DNA of 64,000 bases from Staphylococcus aureus. Its GTDB lineage: Bacteria > Bacillota > Bacilli > Staphylococcales > Staphylococcaceae. Position numbers and translations under genes: made by a program. Position 1 is the first letter of the stretch. Each line of letters starts with the position of its first letter. This document shows, in pieces, positions 25,361-35,372 of this stretch. The stretch lies in contig NZ_CP011526.1 in the NCBI RefSeq assembly GCF_001027105.1, forward strand, positions 2,170,001 to 2,234,000, read 5' to 3'. The notes below the pieces were generated by a model, which was given only the letters and a program-made list of their open reading frames with translations, searched no databases and was not told the origin of the DNA.

Positions 25361-26540
25361 GATTACTTTCCTCCAACTTTAACTTCAACTTTCTATTTAT
25401 AAAATAGAATACCATTGTAATGCATATAGTACTTATTCCCATTATTGAAAAAGTTCTAACAATGCCAAACACATCTGCACATATACTCATTAATAGACTT
25501 CCCAATGGAATCATACCTCTATCCATCATAATAATACTCAGTACTTTACCACGTTCATAATCTTTAACATTATTTTGAAAATAAACGCGATTTGTCGTAC
25601 GTGCCCATTGACTAAATAACCCAATCAATGTAATACAAATGAACATGATGACAATATTGTGAAATACCACACCTAACAAAGCAATGCCAAATAAAAATGA
25701 ACTTAAATAATACATATTTACCATACCAATATATTTAAGTACTTTAGGTAAAACTAGCGTTGCAATAATACCACCAATGGCACACATCGTCATAGCGATA
25801 CCAAATATTTCAGATTTCCCCGGAAATACTTTGTTTGTCAAAACTGGTAAAAGTGTCGTATATGAAAAACCTGTCGCCATAATCAATAATGATGTTATAA
25901 ATATTTGTCGACCTTCCATATGTAATTTGAAGTAATCTATAATAACTTTTAACGGCATGTATCTTGATGCATCTTCAGGTATTTTAGTTACTTTAAAATG
26001 TAATGGTAAGCATAATAAAACTGCGATAAAATAACAAATTGCCTGTGCAAGAAATGTTGTTGGCGCATGATAGACTGCTAATATGACACCAGCAATGGCA
26101 GGCCCTATTGAACGACAAATATTAATGATGAATGAATGAAATGATACAGCTTGTGTAGTAGATATTTTATCTGATAAATCTGGTAAGATTGCTTGTCTTA
26201 AAGGTGTTTCAACCGCACTTAAAATCCCTCTTAATGTCGCATATATAATAATGACGCTAATTGGAATTGCAGTGAAACTATACGTGAGCACACATAAAAT
26301 TGCAGTTACTAAAAATGATGATGAAATTGTAATTCTCAGCAATCGCCCTTTATCATATTTATCGGCAATTGCCCCTGCCCACACACTTAGTAATAATATT
26401 GGTACAAGTCTGCAAAAATTGACAATCCCCAGATAAACTGCGTTATGATAAGTGGTAAGTACAAACCAATTTAGCCCTATTTGTCCAATCCAATTACCTA
26501 GAAATAGTAGAAAAGAACTGCTAAAAAAATATTTTGTCAT
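25347..26540 (-). CDS. sfaA: SfaA, MFS exporter of staphyloferrin A
   Basis: 397 aa, about 12 hydrophobic segments, of the MFS_3 group. Motif A is seen as VWAGAIADKYDKGRLL (about 54-69), and TLRGILSAVETPLRQAILPDL matches the middle loop of enterobactin-exporter-like proteins. It exports the finished siderophore from the cytoplasm. First gene of sfaABC, reading away from sfaD, with a Fur box in the shared 101-bp intergenic region. The ribosome site (GGGTG) is modest. Confidence 0.93.
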   Translation of the reverse strand: MTKYFFSSSFLLFLGNWIGQIGLNWFVLTTYHNAVYLGIVNFCRLVPILLLSVWAGAIADKYDKGRLLRITISSSFLVTAILCVLTYSFTAIPISVIIIYATLRGILSAVETPLRQAILPDLSDKISTTQAVSFHSFIINICRSIGPAIAGVILAVYHAPTTFLAQAICYFIAVLLCLPLHFKVTKIPEDASRYMPLKVIIDYFKLHMEGRQIFITSLLIMATGFSYTTLLPVLTNKVFPGKSEIFGIAMTMCAIGGIIATLVLPKVLKYIGMVNMYYLSSFLFGIALLGVVFHNIVIMFICITLIGLFSQWARTTNRVYFQNNVKDYERGKVLSIIMMDRGMIPLGSLLMSICADVFGIVRTFSIMGISTICITMVFYFINRKLKLKLEESNHGIS

Positions 26541-26563
26541 AAAACTTACACCCGCATTCTGTT

Positions 26564-26582
26564 GATAATAAGAATCATTATC
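26564..26582. promoter_or_regulatory. Fur box between divergent sfaA and sfaD
   Basis: GATAATAAGAATCATTATC matches the 19-bp Fur consensus at all but two positions. A single palindrome placed between divergent genes can repress both. Confidence 0.88.
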
Positions 26583-26641
26583 ATTAATATGAATTATACA
26601 AATCTATCTTGCTTTTGTAAAATATTTCATAGAGGTGAATT

Positions 26642-28618
26642 ATGAACTTGAACTTAATTTTTAAAGAACAGACATTAAAATTTAACAAAGAAGAACAAGA
26701 AACATATTTATTTTTACAACAACATAATAGCGATTGGGCTAATATTTTTAAAGAGATGATTTTACAAGGAAGAGATAAAGTCACTCAGAGATTGGTCACA
26801 TCAATGCATCGCGAAAACTTAGTTAAAGCGCGCACTCAAAGTAAGAAAATATTGAGTCGTGATTTGATTATGTTAGATATCTCAACGACTCATATACTAG
26901 AAATCCAGTTCCCACAAGCTAAGCAAACATTATATGCTCCTATCACTGGAGAACACGCCTTTGATCGAATTGATGTTGAAGGCCCTTTCTACATTAAAGA
27001 TGACATTACAAATACGATTACACGAGTACACCATCCAAATGAAATTCTTGAGTGTATTTTAATTGAAGCACCAGATTTAAAAAATGCTGCTAGTGATCAA
27101 TTTCAGCAAGATTTAATAAACAGTGCAACTAATATGACATTTGCAATTAGCTATCAAGCACTGTCAATGCAACATGATTCTGCACCTTTATTTAATATTA
27201 TCGAAAATAGCGAAGATAGTTACTTGCGTTCAGAGCAAGCCGTTATTGAAGGTCATCCGCTACATCCTGGGGCTAAATTACGTAAAGGTTTAAATGCATT
27301 ACAAACATTCCTATATTCTTCAGAATTCAATCAACCTATTAAGTTGAAAATAGTACTGATTCACAGTAAATTAAGCCGTACTATGTCACTGTCTAAAGAT
27401 TATGATACAACTGTTCATCAACTATTTCCGGACTTAATTAAACAATTAGAAAATGAATTTACGCCAAAGTTTAACTTTAATGATTATCACATTATGATTG
27501 TTCATCCATGGCAATTAGATGACGTATTACATTCTGATTATCAAGCAGAAGTAGATAAAGAATTAATCATTGAAGCAAAACATACGTTGGATTATTATGC
27601 TGGTTTATCTTTCAGAACATTAGTTCCTAAATACCCAGCTATGTCGCCACACATCAAATTGTCGACAAACGTTCATATTACAGGTGAGATTCGTACATTA
27701 TCAGAACAAACGACGCACAATGGTCCACTAATGACACGTATTTTAAATGATATTTTGGAGAAAGATGTCATATTTAAGTCCTATGCATCAACAATTATTG
27801 ATGAAGTTGCTGGTATTCATTTTTATAATGAGCAAGACGAAGCAGACTATCAAACTGAACGAAGTGAACAATTAGGTACATTATTTAGAAAAAATATATA
27901 CCAAATGATTCCACAAGAAGTCACACCATTGATTCCTTCAAGCTTAGTTGCAACCTACCCATTTAACAATGAATCACCTATCGTGACATTGATTAAACGT
28001 TATCAATCAGCTGCATCATTGTCTGATTTTGAATCATCGGCGAAATCGTGGGTTGAAACTTATAGTAAAGCATTGCTTGGTCTCGTAATCCCACTAGTTA
28101 CTAAATATGGCATTGCATTAGAGGCTCACTTGCAAAATGCTATTGCAACATTTCGGAAAGATGGTCTATTGGACACGATGTATATTAGAGACTTTGAAGG
28201 TTTAAGAATTGATAAAGCACAACTAAATGAAATGGTATACAGTACATCTCATTTCCATGAAAAATCAAGAATTCTTACTGATTCAAAAACGTCTGTGTTT
28301 AACAAAGCCTTTTATTCTACCGTTCAAAACCATTTAGGCGAATTAATTCTTACAATCTCTAAAGCATCAAATGATTCAAACTTAGAAAGACATATGTGGT
28401 ATATCGTTCGTGATGTACTAGATAACATTTTTGATCAACTTGTACTTTCGACACACAAATCTAATCAAGTAAATGAGAATCGCATAAATGAAATTAAAGA
28501 TACCATGTTCGCGCCATTTATAGATTATAAGTGTGTTACAACAATGCGTCTTGAAGATGAGGCACATCATTATACTTATATTAAAGTTAATAACCCTTTG
28601 TATCGAGAAAATAATTAA
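26642..28618 (+). CDS. sfaD: SfaD, NIS siderophore synthetase (staphyloferrin A)
   Basis: 658 aa IucA/IucC family. Motifs in order: AVIEGHPLHPGAKLRKGLNA (about 200), IMIVHPWQLDD (about 286), LSFRTLVPKYP, HIKLSTNVHITGEIRTLSE (about 338), GIALEAHLQNAIATF (about 495) and YIRDFEGLRIDK. SfaD catalyses the first condensation, citrate with D-ornithine. The product goes to SfaB. Start ATG after AGAGGTGAATT. Single plus-strand gene, divergent from sfaABC, under the shared Fur box. Confidence 0.94.
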   Translation: MNLNLIFKEQTLKFNKEEQETYLFLQQHNSDWANIFKEMILQGRDKVTQRLVTSMHRENLVKARTQSKKILSRDLIMLDISTTHILEIQFPQAKQTLYAPITGEHAFDRIDVEGPFYIKDDITNTITRVHHPNEILECILIEAPDLKNAASDQFQQDLINSATNMTFAISYQALSMQHDSAPLFNIIENSEDSYLRSEQAVIEGHPLHPGAKLRKGLNALQTFLYSSEFNQPIKLKIVLIHSKLSRTMSLSKDYDTTVHQLFPDLIKQLENEFTPKFNFNDYHIMIVHPWQLDDVLHSDYQAEVDKELIIEAKHTLDYYAGLSFRTLVPKYPAMSPHIKLSTNVHITGEIRTLSEQTTHNGPLMTRILNDILEKDVIFKSYASTIIDEVAGIHFYNEQDEADYQTERSEQLGTLFRKNIYQMIPQEVTPLIPSSLVATYPFNNESPIVTLIKRYQSAASLSDFESSAKSWVETYSKALLGLVIPLVTKYGIALEAHLQNAIATFRKDGLLDTMYIRDFEGLRIDKAQLNEMVYSTSHFHEKSRILTDSKTSVFNKAFYSTVQNHLGELILTISKASNDSNLERHMWYIVRDVLDNIFDQLVLSTHKSNQVNENRINEIKDTMFAPFIDYKCVTTMRLEDEAHHYTYIKVNNPLYRENN

Positions 28619-28734
28619 GGTTATAGAATTTTATTAATCGTGAGCTCAAGGATTACATTAACTTATTAAATACAATCTATACAAATGAGAGAATAATACA
28701 TTTTCCATATTCAAATTATTAAAAATCACAAAAA

Positions 28735-28930
28735 ACAGGCTGGGACATAAATCCCTAAAAAAACAGCAGTAAGATAATTTTCAATTAGAAAATATCTTAC
28801 TGCTGTTCTCTATTTATACAATACTTCGTATTGAATGGCTTCGCTTTCCTAGGGTGCCGTCTCAGCCTCGGTCTTCGACTGGCACTGCTCCCTCAGGAGT
28901 CTCGCCATTAATACTACGTATTAACATGTA
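28735..28930 (-). repeat. Dispersed S. aureus intergenic repeat with strong hairpins
   Basis: Contains cagtaagata-type arms (28762-28776 and 28793-28807) forming a nearly perfect 20-bp stem, followed on the minus strand by seven Ts. Smaller palindromes are caatacttcgtattg (28819-28833) and taatactacgtatta. The part at 28840-28910 is noticeably GC-richer than its surroundings. I recall this unit from many S. aureus intergenic regions. Read on the minus strand it looks like a short RNA with a terminator, or a mobile miniature element. No protein is encoded. Confidence 0.6.
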
Positions 28931-29061
28931 ATTTTACTTTTACATACTTTTAAAAAATAAGACACTTTGCCAAACTTGCACATAAATGTTTAATTCAATA
29001 ATTTGAATTTTCTGTGTTGGGTCCCTTCGTATAATTTAATAAATACCACTAAACTAAATTA

Positions 29062-30698
29062 ATGAAGTGCCTTATGTATAAAAATTATAACTTGATCCAA
29101 CTTACACTACCAATAGAAACTTCTGTTAGAATTCCTCAAATTGATATTTCGCGATATGTTAATGAAATTGTTGAAACGATACCTGATAGCGAATTCGATA
29201 AATTCAGACATCATCGTGGCGCAACATCCTATCATCCAAAAATGATGTTAAAAATCACCTTATATGCATATACTCAATCTGTATTTTCTGGTCGTAGAAT
29301 AGAGAAATTACTTCATGACAGTATTCGAATGATGTGGTTAGCTCAAAATCAAACACCTTCTTATAAAACTATTAATCGTATTAGAGTGAATCCTAATACT
29401 GATGCGTTAATTGAATCTTTATTTATCCAGTTTCATAGTCAATGTTTAAAGCAAAATCTTATTGATGGTACAAAAGTAGAAGCTAATGCCAATAGGTATA
29501 CATTTGTGTGGAAGAAAAGTATTCAAAATCACGAATCGAAATTGAACGAAAATTCAAAAACATTATATCGTGACTTAGTTGAAGAAAAAATAATACCAGA
29601 GATAAAAGAAGATGGAGATAGCGATTTAACAATAGAAGAAATAGATTTAATTGGTAGTCATTTAGATAAAGAAATCGAAGGTTTAAATCATTCTATTGAG
29701 AACGAAGATAGTACTCAAATTAGAAAACAGACCCGTAAAAAAGAACTAAGATTAAGAAGTTCAAAAATAAATTTGATGATTATTCCGAAAGAAAAAATAA
29801 ATATGAAGAACAAAAATCGATTCTTAAAGATAGAAATAGCTTTTCTAAAACTGATCATGATGCAACTTTTATGAGAATGAAGGAAGACCATATGAAAAAT
29901 GGCCAACTTAAGCCAGGATACAATTTACAAATAGCGACAAATTCTCAATTTGTTTTATCCTATGACCTATTTCAAAACCCAACAGATACTAGAACTTTAA
30001 TTCCATTTTTAACAATGATTCAAAATACCTTCGGTTATTTACCGGAGTATATTGTAGCTGATGCAGGTTATGGTAGTGAGCAAAACTATATGGCTATTAT
30101 AGATGATTTTAATAAAACGCCACTTATTACGTATGGCATGTTTATTAAAGATAAAACTAGAAAGTTTAAAAGTGACATTTTCAACACTTAAAATTGGAAA
30201 TATGACGAACTTAATGATGAATTTATATGTCCTAATAACAAAAGAATAGGTTTTAAAAGATATGCATACCGTAATGATAGATATGGTTTTAAACGAGACT
30301 TCAAACTATATGAATGTGATGACTGTTCATCATGTTCTTTGAGACATCAATGCATGAAACCAAATTCGAAATCCAATAAGAAAATCATGAAGAATTATAA
30401 TTGGGAATACTTTAAAGTCCAAATTAATCAAAAGCTTTCTGAACCAGAAACGAAAAAAATCTATAGTCAAAGAAAAATTGATGTAGAGCCTGTTTTTGGA
30501 TTTATGAAGGCTATTTTGGGTTTCACTCGAATGTCAGTTCGAGGAATAAATAAAGTTAAACGAGAGCTAGGTTTTGTATTAATGGCACTTAATATAAGGA
30601 AAATAGCAGCTCAACGAGCTGTACATTATAAAATACATATCAAAAAAGCTGATTTCTATCAAATAATTAATAGAAATCAGCTTTTTTACATTGCCTAA
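29062..30698 (+). pseudogene. IS1182-family transposase, frameshifted and with an in-frame stop
   Basis: N-terminal part (29062 onward) has the family start QLTLPIETSVRIPQIDISRY, then HPKMMLKITLYAYTQSVFSGR and LIDGTKVEANANRYTFVWKK. Near 29765-29775 (poly-A/T stretch after RSSKIN) the frame shifts, because the family sequence continues in another frame ([16 protein letters not shown]...). That frame carries the DDE core ([32 protein letters not shown]), then TAA at 30189-30191, probably from CAA. The C-terminal part (CPNNKRIGFKRYAYR, CSSCSLRHQC, KIDVEPVFGFMKAILGF) continues in frame. Not functional as read. Confidence 0.88.
30642..30687. terminator. Perfect 18-bp hairpin at the IS1182 transposase 3' end
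   Basis: Arms 30642-30659 and 30670-30687 are exact complements, with A-runs and T-runs on either side. It is symmetrical, so it can stop the transposase transcript and, from the other side, transcription of asp23. Confidence 0.75.
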
Positions 30699-30733
30699 GA
30701 ATTTAATGTCCCAAGCCCTTTTTATCGAATAAC

Positions 30734-31264
<531 letters not shown>

Positions 31265-31305
31265 TTAATTTTTATATTTTTTTAATTAAATTCTAAATTG
31301 ATGAA

Positions 31306-31545
31306 TTAACTCCATCGATTTAAAAAATTCATAAAATCTTGCTTACGGTCTTTCATATACCCAATACCTACACCAATTAAACATAAAACGATGATAAGTA
31401 CTGTTTTCCAAAAACCTAACGTTAAGAATAATATCGCGATTAATAGAAACGCTAGGAAACCAACGATTCTCCATTTAAATACTTTTAAAAAATTAATCAC
31501 TTGTTGTGTAGAGTCTTGTCCGTTTTGGTTATGATTGTTAGCCAT
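31306..31545 (-). CDS. DUF2273 small membrane protein of the asp23 operon
   Basis: 79 aa with two adjacent hydrophobic segments (about 30-46 and 50-66) between polar ends. DUF2273 proteins are regularly found between amaP and asp23. Start ATG follows GGGAGGTATATC. It lies 12 bases from amaP and 62 bases before asp23. Probably a partner in anchoring Asp23; this is inferred from context. Confidence 0.9.
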   Translation of the reverse strand: MANNHNQNGQDSTQQVINFLKVFKWRIVGFLAFLLIAILFLTLGFWKTVLIIVLCLIGVGIGYMKDRKQDFMNFLNRWS

Positions 31546-31557
31546 GATATACCTCCC

Positions 31558-32106
31558 TTACAACACTCGTGGACCAGAAGTTTTCTGATCTCTCACATTA
31601 ACTTCTAACTTACGTACTGGCATTTCTGTGAAATATTCTACATTCTTTTTAATATCCGAACGAATTGCTTCAGTTAAAGATTGAACTTGAACATTATTTG
31701 GTACGAAAAAGTCAGTTTTAATGTCGATATAAGATTTATTTTTTTTGTTATATAGTTTCGCAACTACATTTGGTTGTCTTACTTGATCATATTTTGCAAC
31801 CGTATCGAATGCCGTCTTTTCAACAGCTTTACGAGATACGTAAACATGACCATCATCGAAGTCTTTGTATAATCCAGGTTTTCGATGCGTAGGTTTGAAG
31901 ATACTAAATACTAATATAAGACCTATTAATATCAATAGTGCAGCAAGTGAAATAAGTAATGGTTGGAACCATTCAAATTGAAGGAAGTAGTCTTGATATT
32001 CAGTTATACGTCCATCTTGGATATACATGAATAACAGGAACCCCACGATTACTACTATTAATAAGCCAAGGATAAAGTTTTTAAGTCGTTTCACCCCTAA
32101 CGACAC
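31558..32106 (-). CDS. amaP: AmaP, alkaline shock response membrane anchor protein
   Basis: 182 aa. Two N-terminal transmembrane helices (about 10-28 and 50-68) precede a soluble domain (YVSRKAVEKTAFDTVAKYDQVRQPNVVAKLYNKK). AmaP places Asp23 at the cell membrane. A consensus SigB promoter lies directly upstream, and the start codon follows TAAGGAGGTGTC. The downstream DUF2273 and asp23 genes are close enough to share the transcript. Confidence 0.94.
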   Translation of the reverse strand: MSLGVKRLKNFILGLLIVVIVGFLLFMYIQDGRITEYQDYFLQFEWFQPLLISLAALLILIGLILVFSIFKPTHRKPGLYKDFDDGHVYVSRKAVEKTAFDTVAKYDQVRQPNVVAKLYNKKNKSYIDIKTDFFVPNNVQVQSLTEAIRSDIKKNVEYFTEMPVRKLEVNVRDQKTSGPRVL

Positions 32107-32144
32107 CTCCTTAGTTAAAGTTAATTTAAAAACATATTAAATAT

Positions 32145-32169
32145 GTACCCATCAGTTTTTTTCTTAAAC
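32145..32169 (-). promoter_or_regulatory. SigB promoter of amaP-asp23
   Basis: GTTTAA (32164-32169), 13 bp, GGGTAC (32145-32150); close to the SigB consensus GTTTWW-N13-15-GGGWAT. Confidence 0.85.
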
Positions 32170-32268
32170 ATAATAAATTAATAACTTTAAATTTATTTTT
32201 AATATATAAGATGAAGTACCATTTAGTAATATATTCCCTAGTTTTTGTAAATAAAACCTCATTATTAA

Positions 32269-33831
32269 TTAATTTTCGTCAATATGTTTTGAAGAACGAT
32301 ATTCTAAAATATCTGGGTCACGATGTTTAATTAAAACCTTATTACTATTTCTCGGTTTCTCCTCACTCAAAGATTTTATAAGCGACCATATCATCGCTAT
32401 AATGACCACGGAAAATGGTAACGCAGCAATGATTAATAAATTTTGAATTGCTTGAGTACCACCTGTGTAAATCATGATGATTGCAAATAATGCCATAATG
32501 ATACCCCAACTCACTTTGACAAATGACTTCGGATTAATATCACCACTTGAACTCAACATACCTAAAACATAAGTTGCCGAATCCGCTGATGTAACAAAGA
32601 AAATCATAATAACAAGTAAAGTAATTAAGCTTAATACAAAACCTAGCGGATAATGTTGTAGCGTCGCAAAAGTTGCTGTTTCTGTCGCAGCTTTAGCAAT
32701 ATCGGCAATATGATTATCTTGTAAGTAAATTGCTGACGCGCCGAATACCGCAAAGAATATAAAGCAAACTAACGCCGGGACAAAAAGTACACCTAGAATA
32801 AATTCTTTAATCGTACGTCCTTTTGACACACGTGCAATAAATATACCTACAAATGGTGCCCAAGATATCCACCATGCCCAGTAAAAGATTGTCCAATTTT
32901 GTAACCATTGGAATTTTTGACCACCTGTCGGAATGCGTAAACTCATACTAAAGAAATTTGCAATATAATTACCTAGACCATTCGTAAATGTATTTAAAAT
33001 GTATAGCGTTGGCCCAACAATAAAAAGACCAATAAGTACTACAAAAGCAAGTAACATGTTGATATTACTCAACGTTTTGATACCTTTATCGATACCTGAC
33101 CATGCTGACCAAGTAAATAATATGGTTGCAATGACAATCAAGATTACTTGCATCGTGAAGTTACTCGGTACATTAAATAAAAAATGTAAACCTTCGTTTA
33201 TTTGCAATGCACCGAAACCTAATGTTGCAGCAACGCCTGTTACTGTAGCTATGACTGCCAATACATCAATGGCACCACCTAAAGGTCCACGCATTGCCTT
33301 TTCACCTAATAAAGGCGTCAATGTAGCGCTGACTAAGCCAGGATATCCTTTATGAAAGCTAAAATATGCAAACACTAGCGCGACAATACCATAGACTGCC
33401 CATGCATGAATCCCCCAATGGAAAAATGAAAACTGCATTGCATCATTAATTGCAGATTGCGTGCCAGCTTTATGAATAGGCGTTAATTTGAAGGCATGAC
33501 TGATTGGTTCTGCCGTTGTCCAGAACACAAGTCCTATTCCCATACCAGCACTAAATAACATAGCAAACCAAGACGGCAATGAGAATTCAGGATCTTCGCC
33601 TTCTTCACCTAATGTAATGTTTGCGTATCTCGAAAATAAAATATACACACAGACAAATAAAATAACTAAAACGAGCAATAAATAATACCAAGAAAAATGT
33701 AGCGCAATAAATGTAGTAATGTTTTGCGTGAGTTTTTCTAACTGTTTCGGAAATATTGCTCCAAAAGCAACAAATATCGTACATATCACTAAAGATACCC
33801 AAAACACTAGACTTACTGATTTATTTTTCAT
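32269..33831 (-). CDS. opuD2: BCCT-family osmoprotectant transporter OpuD2
   Basis: 520 aa with 12 hydrophobic segments. The BCCT hallmark SAGMGIGLVFWTTAEPISH (about 93-111) and the conserved block YWAWWISWAPFVGIFIARVSKGRTIKEF (about 318-345, shown in part) identify a betaine/carnitine/choline transporter using a cation gradient. The likely substrate is glycine betaine. First gene of the SigB-linked cluster; a second, SigB-like promoter precedes it. 162 bp separate it from amaP. Confidence 0.93.
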   Translation of the reverse strand: MKNKSVSLVFWVSLVICTIFVAFGAIFPKQLEKLTQNITTFIALHFSWYYLLLVLVILFVCVYILFSRYANITLGEEGEDPEFSLPSWFAMLFSAGMGIGLVFWTTAEPISHAFKLTPIHKAGTQSAINDAMQFSFFHWGIHAWAVYGIVALVFAYFSFHKGYPGLVSATLTPLLGEKAMRGPLGGAIDVLAVIATVTGVAATLGFGALQINEGLHFLFNVPSNFTMQVILIVIATILFTWSAWSGIDKGIKTLSNINMLLAFVVLIGLFIVGPTLYILNTFTNGLGNYIANFFSMSLRIPTGGQKFQWLQNWTIFYWAWWISWAPFVGIFIARVSKGRTIKEFILGVLFVPALVCFIFFAVFGASAIYLQDNHIADIAKAATETATFATLQHYPLGFVLSLITLLVIMIFFVTSADSATYVLGMLSSSGDINPKSFVKVSWGIIMALFAIIMIYTGGTQAIQNLLIIAALPFSVVIIAMIWSLIKSLSEEKPRNSNKVLIKHRDPDILEYRSSKHIDEN

Positions 33832-33864
33832 AAATACAAACCCTTTCTGTGTAATGGTAAGTTC

Positions 33865-33890
33865 ATACCCATAACTGCAACATTTTAATC
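33865..33890 (-). promoter_or_regulatory. Probable SigB promoter of opuD2
   Basis: GATTAA (33885-33890), 14 bp, GGGTAT (33865-33870), 34 bp before the opuD2 start codon. The -10 is perfect, the -35 differs at one position. Confidence 0.65.
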
Positions 33891-34082
33891 ATTTGTAATT
33901 TTATATAGACACAATTAATAATGCCTCATCTTTTAAAAATGATATATAAAACACACTCAAATTATTTATCATTGAGCAACAAAGTATTTTATTGTATTTA
34001 AGTAATGCCTTTCTAGTGCATTATTGATTTGATACCTGCAAAGTTGCCATATTTCCGTTTAGAATCAATAGTCGCTAGACAC

Positions 34083-34127
34083 AAAAAATAAGTCGCCTAT
34101 ACAGTATTTTCTGCATAAGGCGACTTT
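34083..34127 (-). terminator. Terminator of the zinc-type dehydrogenase gene
   Basis: Minus strand AAGTCGCCT / AGGCGACTT stem with extra pairing (GCAGAA-type loop) and TTTTTTG; 11 bases past the stop codon. Confidence 0.8.
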
Positions 34128-34137
34128 ACTTACTAAT

Positions 34138-35139
34138 CTATATATTAATTACTAATTTTCCAATCATTGATTGTTTTTCCAACAATTGATGTGCTTGATA
34201 TAAGTTTTCAGGTGATAAACCTTCAAAAACTTGTGTCGTTGTTGGTTGGTAATGCCCTGATTCTATATTTTTCGTAATATCTTCTAAATACTCATGTTGT
34301 TTAATCATATCAGGCGTTCGATGAATTGGACGCGCAAACATAAATTCATGTGTAAATGTTATACTTTTTAATTTTAATGCATTTAAATCTTGATCTTCAT
34401 TAAAAGCTACGATAGTCGTAATATGCCCTAATGGTTTTATCAGTTCAATCATAGTATTGTAATACAAGTCTGTATTATAGGTGCAAAATATATAATCTAC
34501 TAATGGAATTTCTTTAAATTGACGCACTAAATCCTCTTTATGATTCAATACGATATCTGCGCCCATCTTTTCACACCACTCTGTTGTTTCTTGTCGTGAT
34601 GCTGTTGTAATGACAGTTAAACCATACCGTTTAGCAATTTGAGTGGCTATACTGCCTACACCACCGGCACCATTAATGATTAAGACAGACTTCCCTTCGT
34701 TTTCAGCAGGATTCGTAGAAATTTTAAATGTATCAAAAAACGTTTCATATGCCGTAATACCAGTTAGCGGTAGACTAACCGCTTCATTAGCACTTATGTT
34801 GTGTGGTGCTTTTGCAACTATAGCTTCTGACACCAATTGATATGTCGCATTTGATCCTTGTCTATTTGGCGATCCAGCATAAAATACAACGTCACCCGGA
34901 CTAAATAATGTAACGTCTGGTCCGATAGCTTCAACAGTACCAATAGCATCAAACCCAAGTACACGAGGTGCTTGAGTGACTTCCATTTGTCGTTGCTTTG
35001 TATCTACAGGATTTACACTAATGCTATTTACTTTGACTAAGATATCATCGTTTTCTGGCGTTGGCTTTCTTTGTTCGTATACTTTAAATAAATTTCCTTC
35101 TTCCAATTTAAAGGGCTTCTCAAATCCTATCATTTTCAT
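34138..35139 (-). CDS. Zinc-type alcohol dehydrogenase-like protein (MDR family quinone oxidoreductase)
   Basis: 333 aa medium-chain reductase. An N-terminal GroES-like fold ([20 protein letters not shown], about 59-78) precedes a Rossmann domain with [22 protein letters not shown] (about 150-171). The catalytic-zinc Cys/His residues of true alcohol dehydrogenases are not seen, so it is more likely an NADPH:quinone/enone reductase than an alcohol dehydrogenase. The usual annotation name comes from its family. Single gene with its own terminator; the start ATG is preceded by GAGGTGAAACG. Confidence 0.9.
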   Translation of the reverse strand: MKMIGFEKPFKLEEGNLFKVYEQRKPTPENDDILVKVNSISVNPVDTKQRQMEVTQAPRVLGFDAIGTVEAIGPDVTLFSPGDVVFYAGSPNRQGSNATYQLVSEAIVAKAPHNISANEAVSLPLTGITAYETFFDTFKISTNPAENEGKSVLIINGAGGVGSIATQIAKRYGLTVITTASRQETTEWCEKMGADIVLNHKEDLVRQFKEIPLVDYIFCTYNTDLYYNTMIELIKPLGHITTIVAFNEDQDLNALKLKSITFTHEFMFARPIHRTPDMIKQHEYLEDITKNIESGHYQPTTTQVFEGLSPENLYQAHQLLEKQSMIGKLVINI

Positions 35140-35372
35140 ATCGTTTCACCTCATTTATGAACTTATTTCTTATTATACAAAATAGAAGCCATGTGTGCTT
35201 ATATCGCAGCATCATGACTCCTTTTTCATTTGAATATATAAATAATTACAGACGACTTTCGTATTAAATTTTAGACTTATTTCTACCATGTTGCTGAACA
35301 AATTTACTTTAGATAAAAAATTATTAAATTTTGGTCAATTAACAAAGTTAGTTTGTTAAAACGTATACTTTA

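Larger units (their letters stand above)
28739..30717 (+). mobile_element. Broken IS1182-family element
   Basis: Bounded by candidate inverted ends: ggctgggacataaa (28739-28752) and, at the right, ttaatgtcccaagcc (30703-30717). The transposase inside is disrupted twice. The left candidate end coincides with the dispersed repeat above, so the exact left boundary may lie further in, nearer 29000. No clear target duplication was found; IS1182-type elements often target hairpins. Confidence 0.6.

Noticed and set aside
29871-30698. Two separate short genes (106 and 119 aa)
   Set aside because: Same frame, separated only by TAA; both are parts of the IS1182-type transposase.
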